The notes: generated by a model from the letters alone, not told the origin. A DNA stretch of 48,309 nucleotides from Flavobacteriales bacterium (GCA_947491305.1 CANLIL010000016.1:1-48309); one strand, 5' to 3'; shown: positions 32,619 to 40,980, counted from the stretch's first letter. Numbers and translations: made by a program.

Positions 32619-34805
32619 TTAACGCGTAAATAACATTTCTCTAAATTTTGGCAATGGCCACATTTCGTCCTCCACTAACAATTCTAATTTATCAGCGTGG
32701 TAACGAATTTCATCGAAATGAATTTTTACCGTATCGCAATAGGCAATTGCTTTATCTTCAGCATGCTCGATATTGTTCGCTACTTTACGTGCTTTCAGCA
32801 TTTGATCTGAACTCGCTTTCATTTTAGATAAATGATTGCTAATTTTCTCTAATAATTCCAACTGAACAGCTGCTGCAATTTTACCAGTTTTATCTCCTAA
32901 AACAGCTATGTGACCTTGAATATTTTGGATGATTTTATTTTGGTAATCAATTACAACTGGAACAATCATAGATTGAATAACATCTTCCATAATTCTCGCT
33001 TCGATTTGAATTTTCAAAATGTAGTTTTCAAAATCAATTTCTTGACGAGCTTCTAATTCTCTTGGTGTTAATACATTCAAGTCGTTGAATAATTTAGCTA
33101 CGTTTTTATCGCTCCAAACTTTCAATGCACGAGGTGTATCTTTCAAGTTTTTCAAGCCTCTTTTTTCAGCATCTTTCACCCATTCATCACCGTATCCATT
33201 TCCTTCAAAACGAATTTTCTTAGATTCTTTGATAATTACCTGTAATTCTTTCAAGATTGCTTCGTCTTTCGCTTCTCCTTTATCGATGCGCTTGTCAACA
33301 GCGATTTTGAAAATTTTCAATTGTGTTGCCATGATTGAATTCAAAACGATCATTGCAGAAGCACAGTTTGCAGAAGAACCAACAGCTCTAAACTCGAATT
33401 TATTTCCAGTAAAGGCAAATGGAGAAGTTCTGTTACGATCTGTATTATCCAACATAATTTGTGGAATTTTACCGATGTTTAATTTCAACTCTGTTTTATC
33501 TTCAGGTGTCATTTTACCAGCTTTCACATTTTTCTCGATATCATCTAATAATGTAGACAATTGAGAACCAATGAATGCAGAAATGATTGCTGGTGGCGCT
33601 TCGTTTGCTCCCAAACGGTGATCATTTCCTGCTGAAGCGATACACGCTCTTAATATATCTGCATGATCGTGAATCGCCTTGATTGTATTCACGAAGAATG
33701 TTAAGAATTGTAAGTTTGTTTTTGGATTTTTACCTGGCGCTAATAAATTTACTCCTGTATTTGTAGATAACGACCAGTTGTTGTGTTTACCTGAACCGTT
33801 TACTCCTGCAAATGGTTTTTCGTGCAACAATACTCTAAAATCATGTTTACGCGCAATTTTCTCCATTAAGTCCATTAACAATAAGTTATGGTCGTTGGCT
33901 AAATTACACTCTTCAAACATTGGCGCACATTCAAACTGATTTGGTGCAACTTCATTGTGACGCGTTGTAACTGGAATTCCTAATAAAATAGCTTCGGTTT
34001 CAAATTCACGCATAAATGCTGTAACACGATCAGGAATTGAACCAAAATAATGATCTTCTAATTGTTGCCCTTTTGCAGCAGCGTGACCAAATAATGCTCT
34101 ACCCGTCATCATTAAATCTGGACGTGCATTGAATAATGCTTGATCAATTAAGAAATATTCTTGTTCCCAACCTAATGTTGCGTTCACTTTTGTTACGTTT
34201 TTATCAAAATACTGACACACTTCAACAGCCGCTTGATCAACTGCATGCAATGCTTTTAATAACGGCATTTTGAAATCCAACGATTCACCTGTATAAGAAA
34301 TGAAAATTGTTGGAATGCATAAGGTTTTTCCAATTACAAATGCTGGAGAAGAAGGGTCCCATGCTGTATAACCTCTTGCTTCAAATGTATTTCTAATTCC
34401 ACCATTTGGGAAAGAAGAAGCATCTGGTTCTTGTTGTACTAATAAATCTCCGTCAAAACGCTCGATTGCTTTTCCTGGACCGATTGGTTTGAAAAAAGCA
34501 TCGTGTTTTTCAGCAGTTGCTCCAGTTAATGGCTGAAACCAATGCGTATAATGTGTTGCACCTTTTGTCAATGCCCAATCTTTCATTGCCGAAGCAACTT
34601 GATCTGCCATTTTTCGATCCAAACGTGTTCCGTTTTGAATTGATTCAACCATTGATTTAAATGCTTCCGATGGTAAATACTCACGCATTACCTCCATATG
34701 GAAAACATTTTTACCAAATAATTCTGAAACACGACCATCAAACTCTATGTGTTTTGGAGTTCGATTGAGTACATCTTGATACGCTTGTTGTCTTTTTGAT
34801 GCCAT
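32619..34805 (-). CDS. glnN: Glutamine synthetase type III
   Basis: A 728-residue GSIII enzyme, the large hexamer-forming type common in Bacteroidota, which makes glutamine from glutamate, ammonia and ATP. Recognisable blocks are LGWEQEYFLID, TRHNEVAPNQFECAPMFEE, GVNGSGKHNNWSLST and FRAVGSSANCASAM. Length matches the family (about 700-730) and is far longer than GSI or GSII. It stands alone, with a -7 box at 34832-34839 and a strong terminator; the adjacent response regulator has its own promoter. Confidence 0.95.
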   Translation of the reverse strand: MASKRQQAYQDVLNRTPKHIEFDGRVSELFGKNVFHMEVMREYLPSEAFKSMVESIQNGTRLDRKMADQVASAMKDWALTKGATHYTHWFQPLTGATAEKHDAFFKPIGPGKAIERFDGDLLVQQEPDASSFPNGGIRNTFEARGYTAWDPSSPAFVIGKTLCIPTIFISYTGESLDFKMPLLKALHAVDQAAVEVCQYFDKNVTKVNATLGWEQEYFLIDQALFNARPDLMMTGRALFGHAAAKGQQLEDHYFGSIPDRVTAFMREFETEAILLGIPVTTRHNEVAPNQFECAPMFEECNLANDHNLLLMDLMEKIARKHDFRVLLHEKPFAGVNGSGKHNNWSLSTNTGVNLLAPGKNPKTNLQFLTFFVNTIKAIHDHADILRACIASAGNDHRLGANEAPPAIISAFIGSQLSTLLDDIEKNVKAGKMTPEDKTELKLNIGKIPQIMLDNTDRNRTSPFAFTGNKFEFRAVGSSANCASAMIVLNSIMATQLKIFKIAVDKRIDKGEAKDEAILKELQVIIKESKKIRFEGNGYGDEWVKDAEKRGLKNLKDTPRALKVWSDKNVAKLFNDLNVLTPRELEARQEIDFENYILKIQIEARIMEDVIQSMIVPVVIDYQNKIIQNIQGHIAVLGDKTGKIAAAVQLELLEKISNHLSKMKASSDQMLKARKVANNIEHAEDKAIAYCDTVKIHFDEIRYHADKLELLVEDEMWPLPKFREMLFTR

Positions 34806-34831
34806 AACTAAAGAAAAATATAATTTTTTTA

Positions 34832-34839
34832 CAAATTTA
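34832..34839 (-). promoter_or_regulatory. Bacteroidota -7 box for glutamine synthetase III
   Basis: The minus strand reads TAAATTTG (TAnnTTTG), 26 bp upstream of the ATG. The 221-bp gap to dnaX is otherwise AT-rich and shows nothing else I can name. Confidence 0.55.
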
Positions 34840-35012
34840 TGTATTTTTTTGAGTCGTTTTGATAAAAAAATTGATTTTTTTCAAACCTACCCCCTATTTT
34901 TTAATGTAAAATTCAAAAAAACTTAATTTTATCTTTAAAAATGGACGATTTTCATAAAAAAATAAGTTTTGAACAATTTATATTTTATAATTGGAAATTG
35001 AAATCAAACCAT

Positions 35013-35020
35013 TAACTTTG
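35013..35020 (+). promoter_or_regulatory. Bacteroidota -7 box for dnaX, nearly leaderless
   Basis: TAACTTTG (TAnnTTTG) ends 6 nt before the ATG at 35027. Transcription would start at or just before the ATG, which excludes the in-frame TTG at 34991. Confidence 0.55.
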
Positions 35021-35026
35021 TTTTCA

Positions 35027-36142
35027 ATGAGTGATTTTATTGTATCCGCTAGAAAATATAGACCGCAAACCTTCGACACAGTTGTTGGTCAACACGCTAT
35101 TACTTCTACATTAAAGAATGCAATAAAGACCGATCACTTAGCTCAAGCGTTTTTATTTTGTGGTTCTCGAGGAGTTGGAAAAACAACTTCTGCACGAATT
35201 TTAGCGAAAACAATTAACTGCTTTAACCGTTCTGAAAATATTGAAGCTTGCGACCAATGTGATTCTTGTCAATCGTTCAACACTGGAAATTCGTTGAATG
35301 TTTATGAATTAGATGCGGCTTCTAACAATTCAGTTGACGATATTAGAGCATTAATTGATCAAGTGCGCGTTGCACCACAATTAGGCAATCACAAAATATA
35401 CATCATCGATGAGGTTCACATGTTATCCAATCAAGCATTTAATGCTTTTTTGAAAACATTGGAAGAACCACCTAAGCATGCGATTTTCATCTTAGCAACG
35501 ACTGAAAAACACAAAATCATTCCTACAATTCTTTCGCGTTGTCAAATTTTTGATTTCAACAGAATCAAAGTAAAAGACATTGCAGATCATTTAGGAAGTA
35601 TTGCAATCAAAGAAGAAATTACAGCAGAACCTGAAGCGTTGCATTTAATTGCTCAAAAAGCAGACGGCGCATTACGTGATGCTTTATCTATATTTGATCA
35701 AATTGTAACATTTGTTGGAACGAATTTATCGTATAAAAGTGTCATAGAAAATTTAAATATTCTTGACTACGATTATTACTTCCGTATTATTGAATGCACT
35801 CAAAAAGAAGATATTCCTTCGGCTCTTTTATTGTTAAATGATATTTACGAAAAAGGATTTGATGGTCACAACTTTATTGTTGGATTGGCTGATCATTACC
35901 GTAACTTGTTAATTTGCAAAGACACACGCACGGCTAAATTATTAGAAGTTGGTGAATCTTTGGAACAGCGTTACATCGAACAATCAAAAGAGCTGGATGG
36001 TCACTTGATTTTACGTGCATTGGCTGTTTTGAGTAAAACAGATGTGGATTACAAAGCCTCTAAAAACCAACGTCTCTTGGTCGAAATGGCCTTGATGCAA
36101 TTGTGTTCTTTACTACAGGAGCAAGAAAAAAAAAAGGACTGA
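35027..36142 (+). CDS. dnaX: DNA polymerase III gamma/tau, zero-frame (gamma-like) product
   Basis: The 371-residue zero-frame product holds the AAA+ clamp-loader ATPase: Walker A GSRGVGKT (46-53), the four-Cys zinc module (INC...ACDQCDSC), Walker B IIDEVHML, sensor 1 TTEKH, the SRC arginine finger, and the lid and collar domains. It loads the sliding clamp with delta (holA, also in this window). The frame stops at TGA 36140-36142, right after ten A (36126-36135), while the next 205 codons of typical DnaX C-terminal sequence continue in the -1 frame. A shifted product would be 575 residues. Either programmed frameshifting or slippage, or a homopolymer error, explains this. Confidence 0.9.
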   Translation: MSDFIVSARKYRPQTFDTVVGQHAITSTLKNAIKTDHLAQAFLFCGSRGVGKTTSARILAKTINCFNRSENIEACDQCDSCQSFNTGNSLNVYELDAASNNSVDDIRALIDQVRVAPQLGNHKIYIIDEVHMLSNQAFNAFLKTLEEPPKHAIFILATTEKHKIIPTILSRCQIFDFNRIKVKDIADHLGSIAIKEEITAEPEALHLIAQKADGALRDALSIFDQIVTFVGTNLSYKSVIENLNILDYDYYFRIIECTQKEDIPSALLLLNDIYEKGFDGHNFIVGLADHYRNLLICKDTRTAKLLEVGESLEQRYIEQSKELDGHLILRALAVLSKTDVDYKASKNQRLLVEMALMQLCSLLQEQEKKKD

Positions 36143-36152
36143 CGGATCCCGT
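36117..36152 (+). other. Putative programmed frameshift / slippage signal in dnaX
   Basis: Parts in order: AGGAG, Shine-Dalgarno-like (36117-36121); an A10 run (36126-36135) that contains the slippery heptamer A-AAA-AAG in the zero frame (36130-36136), 8 nt after the AGGAG; a 5-nt spacer; a small hairpin ACGG (36142-36145) / CCGT (36149-36152) with a 3-nt loop; and the zero-frame stop at 36140. The same heptamer and similar spacings drive -1 frameshifting in E. coli dnaX. The hairpin here is weak (four pairs plus two wobbles). The A10 run could also cause RNA polymerase slippage. Confidence 0.6.
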
Positions 36153-36753
36153 TGAATTAATTCCGTTTAAAAATCAAAACCTTCGCGGCAAAGCAAGTCC
36201 TTCTGAAAAAGTAATAGCCCCACCCATTCGTCAGGAAGCTCCCACTCCAATCGTTGAACAAAAAATGGCAACGGTACCTACTGGACAATTGAATACTTCA
36301 ACACTTTCTATTAAGAACCTCATACAAAAGAAAGAAGAAATTGCTGAGATGCATTCTAAATCTCCTGAAAATTTACCAATGAATGATTATTCATTTGACC
36401 AAGTAAAAATGCTATGGAGACGATTTGCATTTGAAGTAAAAGAACGTGGAATGGAAACATTTTACAACGCAATGATCAAGCGCGAACCGAATCGAAAAGA
36501 ACAGGATTCTTATATAATGGATGTTGACAATCAAATTCAAGTGGATTACATCACTCCTCATCTACAAGAAATCAATCAATTTTTTAGAAAGGAATTGAAA
36601 AATTACGCATTCACCATTTCAATTGAACAAACTGGAAATCCTGAGGAAGAAATCAAATTCTTAACGGGCAAAGATAAATTTGCTGCTATGGCTCGTAAGA
36701 ATCCGAATATTCATACGTTGAAGACGTTGTTTAATTTGGATATAGAGTATTAA
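36136..36753 (+). CDS. dnaX: DnaX (tau) C-terminal domain, -1 frame continuation
   Basis: Read in the -1 frame from GGA at 36136, about 205 codons follow: a Pro-rich linker (roughly 1-70), then a folded domain (SFDQVKMLWRRFAFEVKERG..., LKNYAFTISIEQ) ending KFAAMARKNPNIHTLKTLFNLD, the ending I associate with full-length Bacteroidota DnaX. In tau this part should contact the polymerase and helicase. It has no good start codon of its own near the beginning; an ATG upstream at 36103 lies inside the zero-frame coding region and would give an unrelated N-terminus. So it is best read as one gene with the ATPase part. Confidence 0.8.
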   Translation, partial: GLTDPVELIPFKNQNLRGKASPSEKVIAPPIRQEAPTPIVEQKMATVPTGQLNTSTLSIKNLIQKKEEIAEMHSKSPENLPMNDYSFDQVKMLWRRFAFEVKERGMETFYNAMIKREPNRKEQDSYIMDVDNQIQVDYITPHLQEINQFFRKELKNYAFTISIEQTGNPEEEIKFLTGKDKFAAMARKNPNIHTLKTLFNLDIEY

Positions 36754-36835
36754 ATTAGGCATTAGTTTTTAATTTCAATAGAATCACGATCGCGTCTTAA
36801 AGCCCTAAAATCTTTACATCCTAACATCTTAAATA

Positions 36836-36933
36836 GTTTTGAGTTGATAGTTTTGAGTTTTGAGTTAGTTCTTAGTAGAATAACGATTCTTTTTTCATTC
36901 CTTAATTATTTCATTCCTTAATTGTTTAATTGT
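36836..36933 (+). repeat. Low-complexity repeats between dnaX and the HhH protein gene
   Basis: The 180-bp gap contains GAGTTxxxAGTTTT-type tandem units (about 36841-36869) and two 15-nt copies of TTCATTCCTTAATT (36894-36908, 36910-36924; period 16), then TTTAATTG repeats. No gene or clear terminator seen. Confidence 0.6.
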
Positions 36934-39003
36934 TTAATTAATCTTAAAGCGCAATTGAATAGTAATATCAGATTTTACAGAACCCTTAATTTCTTCTGCG
37001 TCAGAACCGATAGTTTTTCGATTATCATAAATAAAAGCGCCGTATTTCACCCACAAATCAAAGTGTCGAGCAAAAGAATAACGCACTAATAAATACGCGC
37101 GACTGCCTTGGTAATAATAAGCTGGAATAGAAAACACATTCAAGGCATTGTTTTCGTAACTGTAAATGCGACTATCATAACTATCAGAATCGAACAACGC
37201 AAATCTAAGTGTAACATCCATTGGAAAAGATTTTGGTTTAAATAAAATATCCTGCGTAAGAATCATTCCTTGTTCAGGTGTGTTGCTCGGTCGGTTGATG
37301 AACACATATTCAATTCTACTTTTAATAATCAATTGATCGCTAACAGCATACGATAAATTGAGTCGAATGTTTTGTTGATCAATGTTCTCAATTTCTGTAA
37401 TTGTTCCATCTGTGTCTCTGCTATTTTTTTGCCGTTGCTGAAAACGATACCTCCCATAAATCTCAAGTATTTTATTGGGTTTATAGGTTAATTGCGTCAA
37501 GAGTTCATACCCTTTGGAAAGCGCGTTTGTTTGATACTTTAACCAATCACTTTGAAAAAAATCAACATACGATTGCATGATCCAAGGACCGTTCAATTTC
37601 GTTTTGAGTCCCAAATAAATTCCTCTTTCATTTTGAGTTGAACTGCCTTCTGAAAAACCTGTATTATAAAATGTTTGATATCCTCTTTTGTAATCACGGT
37701 AAACGATACTTAAAGTGACTTTCGGATCCAATGCAATCAACATACCATGAACAGTTGCCCAATTATTAGAAAATGAAACATGTGCGATTTCACCAAAGAA
37801 AATGGCATTTTTCCAATTAAAACTATAATCAACGCTCGACGAAAACATTCCTTTTCCTCGGAAATCGTAGAGATTGTAAGGCGTTGTTGCTTTTACATAA
37901 TTCGTTGAATAACCTTGATACACCAATGCTGCTCCAATAGTGAATGTTTTATAATGGTAACGCAAATTTCCACCACCAATTTGTTCAGTTAAAGCTTGCC
38001 TGTTGTTTATTTCAATTGTGGTGCGATGCAAACCAGCCAGTTGAATACTTGAAACAAAAAAACCATCGTCGGATAATGAATCTTGTTGAATGTTGGCGTC
38101 GATTCTTTTCTGCGAATAAAATCCAATAAACGAAACGTTTTTGTAAGCTAATTCAACAGCTGCTCCGCGTAAAAACCGCACTTCATCAACTGAAGAATAA
38201 GGTCGAATGGAAGACGCTGTTTTTTTAACATTCGTAACATCTGCTGTTTTTCCAAACGCATAACCTGTCCAAAGGTTCAAGCCCTGCCCTATTTGTACTT
38301 GATAATCTCCCAATGCAATACTTTTCAAGTACTTACCACCTTTATAAAATGCATGGAACGAATAAAAATCAAAGCCGTTTTTTTGTTGATTGAATACAAC
38401 TTGTTCACCTGGATCTTTTTCCATTGTTAATCCAACACTCAAATTGGTGCGGTAAGAAAACTTAATGCGGTTGTACAAATGATCAGCACTGCCATAATAA
38501 TAATTATTACTTTGATTTTTTATAGAATCTGGCGTGGAAGCGTATCCTTTCTTCGATTCAATTGTTCGTTGATACCTTGATAAAATTTCAAACGTACCAA
38601 AACGTATAATTTCCTTTAAAGAAACATGTAAATTATCTAATTTATCATCCACTTTCACAAAAGGTAAAATAAGTTGAATCGTAGCTAAATCAAAGTATTC
38701 TAAACTTTGTAATTCATAAATTGATATAAATTCACCAAACAATTGCCGGTGTAAAAAAAGGTTACTTATTTGTAAATCAGTTAATAAAAATAAACTTTTT
38801 AATGTTTCTTCATCTGTATTATTCAAATTTATTGGATGTTCAGAAAAATCATTTAATCGTTCAACGATTGCCGACAAATCAAGGTCTTCCGAAGCAAATT
38901 GCTCCGCAATAAATTCAATCCGTTGTTGAATAATATCGTTTTTATCTTGTGCCTGCAATTTAAAACACAACAGAAATACCAAAAGAAAACCTACTTTTTT
39001 CAT
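36934..39003 (-). CDS. Exported helix-hairpin-helix plus beta-barrel protein
   Basis: A 689-residue exported protein. Signal peptide residues 1-18 (cleavage after LQA), a ComEA-type helix-hairpin-helix segment at about 55-115 (INLNNTDEETLKSLFLLTDLQI and GEFISIYELQSL), then about 550 residues of long alternating strands typical of a large outer-membrane barrel, ending IQLRFKIN. I recall this HhH-plus-barrel layout in other Bacteroidota genomes, without known function. Its ATG overlaps the upstream PorV-like gene stop by 4 bp (ATGA), so the two are translationally coupled and may form a complex. Confidence 0.82.
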   Translation of the reverse strand: MKKVGFLLVFLLCFKLQAQDKNDIIQQRIEFIAEQFASEDLDLSAIVERLNDFSEHPINLNNTDEETLKSLFLLTDLQISNLFLHRQLFGEFISIYELQSLEYFDLATIQLILPFVKVDDKLDNLHVSLKEIIRFGTFEILSRYQRTIESKKGYASTPDSIKNQSNNYYYGSADHLYNRIKFSYRTNLSVGLTMEKDPGEQVVFNQQKNGFDFYSFHAFYKGGKYLKSIALGDYQVQIGQGLNLWTGYAFGKTADVTNVKKTASSIRPYSSVDEVRFLRGAAVELAYKNVSFIGFYSQKRIDANIQQDSLSDDGFFVSSIQLAGLHRTTIEINNRQALTEQIGGGNLRYHYKTFTIGAALVYQGYSTNYVKATTPYNLYDFRGKGMFSSSVDYSFNWKNAIFFGEIAHVSFSNNWATVHGMLIALDPKVTLSIVYRDYKRGYQTFYNTGFSEGSSTQNERGIYLGLKTKLNGPWIMQSYVDFFQSDWLKYQTNALSKGYELLTQLTYKPNKILEIYGRYRFQQRQKNSRDTDGTITEIENIDQQNIRLNLSYAVSDQLIIKSRIEYVFINRPSNTPEQGMILTQDILFKPKSFPMDVTLRFALFDSDSYDSRIYSYENNALNVFSIPAYYYQGSRAYLLVRYSFARHFDLWVKYGAFIYDNRKTIGSDAEEIKGSVKSDITIQLRFKIN

Positions 39004-39806
39004 TTAGCTTGATACGTTACTGAAAAATGTGGCGACCAACCGAGCCATTGACTGTAAGCACTTCCAAAATCAAGCTGGATGCGTTTACTTTTAAATCCGA
39101 AACCAAAGGACAATTGCATGGGGCTCGTAGCTAGCCCACCACGCATAAAAAACCGTTTTTTCAGGGTGTATTCTAGTCCAATTTTTAAATTGGCTGCATC
39201 CTCAATTGTTTTTTCAACTTCCAATGCACTTGTAACATGTTCAGAAAATTGATAGTTGGTTCCTAAACGAAAAACTGTTGAAAAACGTTCGTCTTGACTA
39301 GCTAAAACACGGGTTCTTCCCACATTAAAAACACTGCAACCCATTTGCCATTTTGGAGATAAAATTGCCAAAAAACCCGCCTCAGCTGTCACAAAATTGG
39401 TTGCTCCGTAAAAATTCCCCAATGAAATCCGGTGGTAATTGACTTGTAAACCAGTATAAAATTTTTCCGCCAGTTTCAATCCATAACCAATGCCAACCTT
39501 TGTTGTAGTTAACGCTTCGTTGCCTTTGTAAGTTGCTCCAAGAGAAAACACGCCTTTTTTAGTTGGAAGCACAACCGTCAAGCCTTGCACTTGAAATTCT
39601 TTTAATAAAAACCTGTTTTCGTAGCCGATACCAACTGAGAACTGTTCCATTTTAGCCAACGCACCTGGATTGTGATAAAATGCCCAAACATCTGAAAAAC
39701 AAACAGAGGCATTTGCTAAACTTTTTGAACGTGCGCCAAAAGGCTCATAAGCTTGGGAAAACAAATAAAATGGAAATGCGATAAGAAGCAATAACAGTGG
39801 TTTCAT
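39000..39806 (-). CDS. PorV/PorQ-like outer-membrane beta-barrel protein
   Basis: A 268-residue exported barrel. The signal peptide is residues 2-18 (cleavage after FSQ); the mature start FGARSKSLANASVCFSDVWAFYHNPGALA has the GARS...A..NPA(G)LA signature of the FadL/PorV/PorQ superfamily, used in the T9SS and in hydrophobic transport. C-terminal FSVTYQAK ends the last strand. It is coupled by a 4-bp overlap to the HhH-barrel gene. An imperfect -7 box, TATCTTTA, lies at 39811-39818. Whether it serves the T9SS is not shown. Confidence 0.78.
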   Translation of the reverse strand: MKPLLLLLIAFPFYLFSQAYEPFGARSKSLANASVCFSDVWAFYHNPGALAKMEQFSVGIGYENRFLLKEFQVQGLTVVLPTKKGVFSLGATYKGNEALTTTKVGIGYGLKLAEKFYTGLQVNYHRISLGNFYGATNFVTAEAGFLAILSPKWQMGCSVFNVGRTRVLASQDERFSTVFRLGTNYQFSEHVTSALEVEKTIEDAANLKIGLEYTLKKRFFMRGGLATSPMQLSFGFGFKSKRIQLDFGSAYSQWLGWSPHFSVTYQAK

Positions 39807-39857
39807 CTACTAAAGATACAATAACTTTTTTAAACCTAAAAAAGTCAACTGTTCTTT

Positions 39858-40103
39858 TTACGTTCTTTTTTCATACAATTGTTGAAATTCGGCTAGTGTA
39901 GTCGGTTCGTAGGGTTGAATCGTTGCCAACAAATCATTAATTTTAAGCATCTCAGGATATTGCACAGCATGAACTTCAAAATAAAATACTTTTGTACCCA
40001 TTATTTGACATTCTTCAAAATGCGTCAAAGAATTGATTTTATAAAAAGACTTTCCATTAGAAAGCTTTCTGTATTGCGGAAAGTCCGTATTTTTATCTTT
40101 CAT
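39858..40103 (-). CDS. Small conserved hypothetical protein (81 aa)
   Basis: An 81-residue soluble protein starting MKDKNTDFPQYRKLSNGKSF, alternating strands then helices, without signal peptide. It is divergently transcribed from nth with 23 bp between the start codons. Family unknown to me; the regular codon use and location suggest a real gene. Confidence 0.65.
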   Translation of the reverse strand: MKDKNTDFPQYRKLSNGKSFYKINSLTHFEECQIMGTKVFYFEVHAVQYPEMLKINDLLATIQPYEPTTLAEFQQLYEKRT

Positions 40104-40126
40104 CTTACGAAGATAAACACAAAGTC

Positions 40127-40771
40127 ATGACAAAAAAAGAAAAAGCTAGCTATATTGTTTCAGAATTAGAGCGCCTTTACCCTACAACTCCAATTCCTTT
40201 GGATCATACTGATTCATACACGTTATTGATTTCTGTTTTGCTTTCTGCACAATGTACCGACGAACGCGTCAATAAAATTACGCCTCTTTTATTTGCCAAA
40301 GCCGATAATCCGTTTGACATGGTGAAATTAAGCGTCGAAGAAATTCGTTTGATAATTCGACCGTGCGGATTATCTCCGAAAAAATCTGCCGCAATTCATG
40401 CACTTTCCGGTATATTGATCGAAAAATACAAGGGCGAAGTTCCTGCAGACATGGCTTTATTGGAAGAATTGCCTGGTGTTGGACACAAAACTGCATCCGT
40501 TGTGATGGCGCAATCGTTTGGTGTTCCTGCGTTTCCAGTTGACACGCACATCCATCGGTTATTAACCCGTTGGGGCATAACAAGTGGTAAAAATGTAGTT
40601 GAAACTGAAAACGATGCAAAAAAATTATTTCCCAAAAACTTGTGGAACAAACTACACTTACAAATTATATTTTACGGCAGAGAATACTCGCCTGCTAGAA
40701 GCCCGAAAAGAGAAAAAGATTTTATTACTGTAACGATTGGTACTAACAAAGCTGTTGGAGAGTTGGTGTGA
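40127..40771 (+). CDS. nth: Endonuclease III, lacking the Fe-S cysteine loop
   Basis: A 214-residue base-excision repair DNA glycosylase/AP lyase. The helix-hairpin-helix LPGVGHKTA with catalytic K121, and D139 in VDTHIHRL, match E. coli K120 and D138. The C-terminal FYGREYSPARSPKREKDFI replaces the usual C-x6-C-x2-C-x5-C: none of the four cysteines is there, so no 4Fe-4S cluster can form. Neither other frame restores them, which argues against a simple frameshift. Activity is still likely, since some family members work without the cluster. Confidence 0.9.
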   Translation: MTKKEKASYIVSELERLYPTTPIPLDHTDSYTLLISVLLSAQCTDERVNKITPLLFAKADNPFDMVKLSVEEIRLIIRPCGLSPKKSAAIHALSGILIEKYKGEVPADMALLEELPGVGHKTASVVMAQSFGVPAFPVDTHIHRLLTRWGITSGKNVVETENDAKKLFPKNLWNKLHLQIIFYGREYSPARSPKREKDFITVTIGTNKAVGELV

Positions 40772-40799
40772 TTTTTTATAGAAATTAACGCACAAAAAA

Positions 40800-40823
40800 A
40801 AAGGGTTGACGAATCAACCCTTT
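40800..40823 (-). terminator. Strong terminator, minus strand, downstream of lgt
   Basis: AAAGGGTTGA (40800-40809) pairs perfectly with TCAACCCTTT (40814-40823) around CGAA, and the minus strand continues into a long T-run. It is about 157 nt after the lgt stop; on the plus strand (after nth) no good T-run follows. Confidence 0.88.
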
Positions 40824-40940
40824 ATACCTAATATACCTAACCTGATTATCATGAAACCACTCTACGTTAATCAAATAAATCTTTTCACAAAACATGCCAA
40901 AAAGTTAAATCTTTATAAATCAGTGGTTTGTTAGTTTTAA
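40800..40940 (-). ncRNA. Candidate lgt 3'UTR element or small RNA
   Basis: Between the lgt stop and the terminator the minus strand carries an 8-bp long-range stem (AAACCACT at 40922-40929 with AGTGGTTT at 40854-40861) and a tail reading TTCATGATAATCAGGTTAGG before the terminator. A similar tail, TTCATAGTAGTAG...TTAGTTTAG, precedes the terminator at 43674-43707. No TAnnTTTG box is visible here, so it may be processed from the mRNA. Confidence 0.35.
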
Positions 40941-40980
40941 TTTATTCAATTTATCCTATTTTGGGAAAATAATTCCAAAT

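Noticed and set aside
36103-36753. The second dnaX-frame reading frame as an independent gene starting at ATG 36103
   Set aside because: Its first codons lie inside the zero-frame dnaX coding region and give an N-terminus unlike any protein; the rest is the DnaX C-terminal domain.
35027-36753. dnaX as a decayed pseudogene
   Set aside because: The only lesion is at the A10 run, and both halves have intact, well-conserved sequence with no other stops; a frameshift signal or a homopolymer error explains it better.
40851-40932. 27-codon plus-strand frame downstream of nth
   Set aside because: No promoter or start context, and it overlaps the structured lgt 3' element on the other strand.
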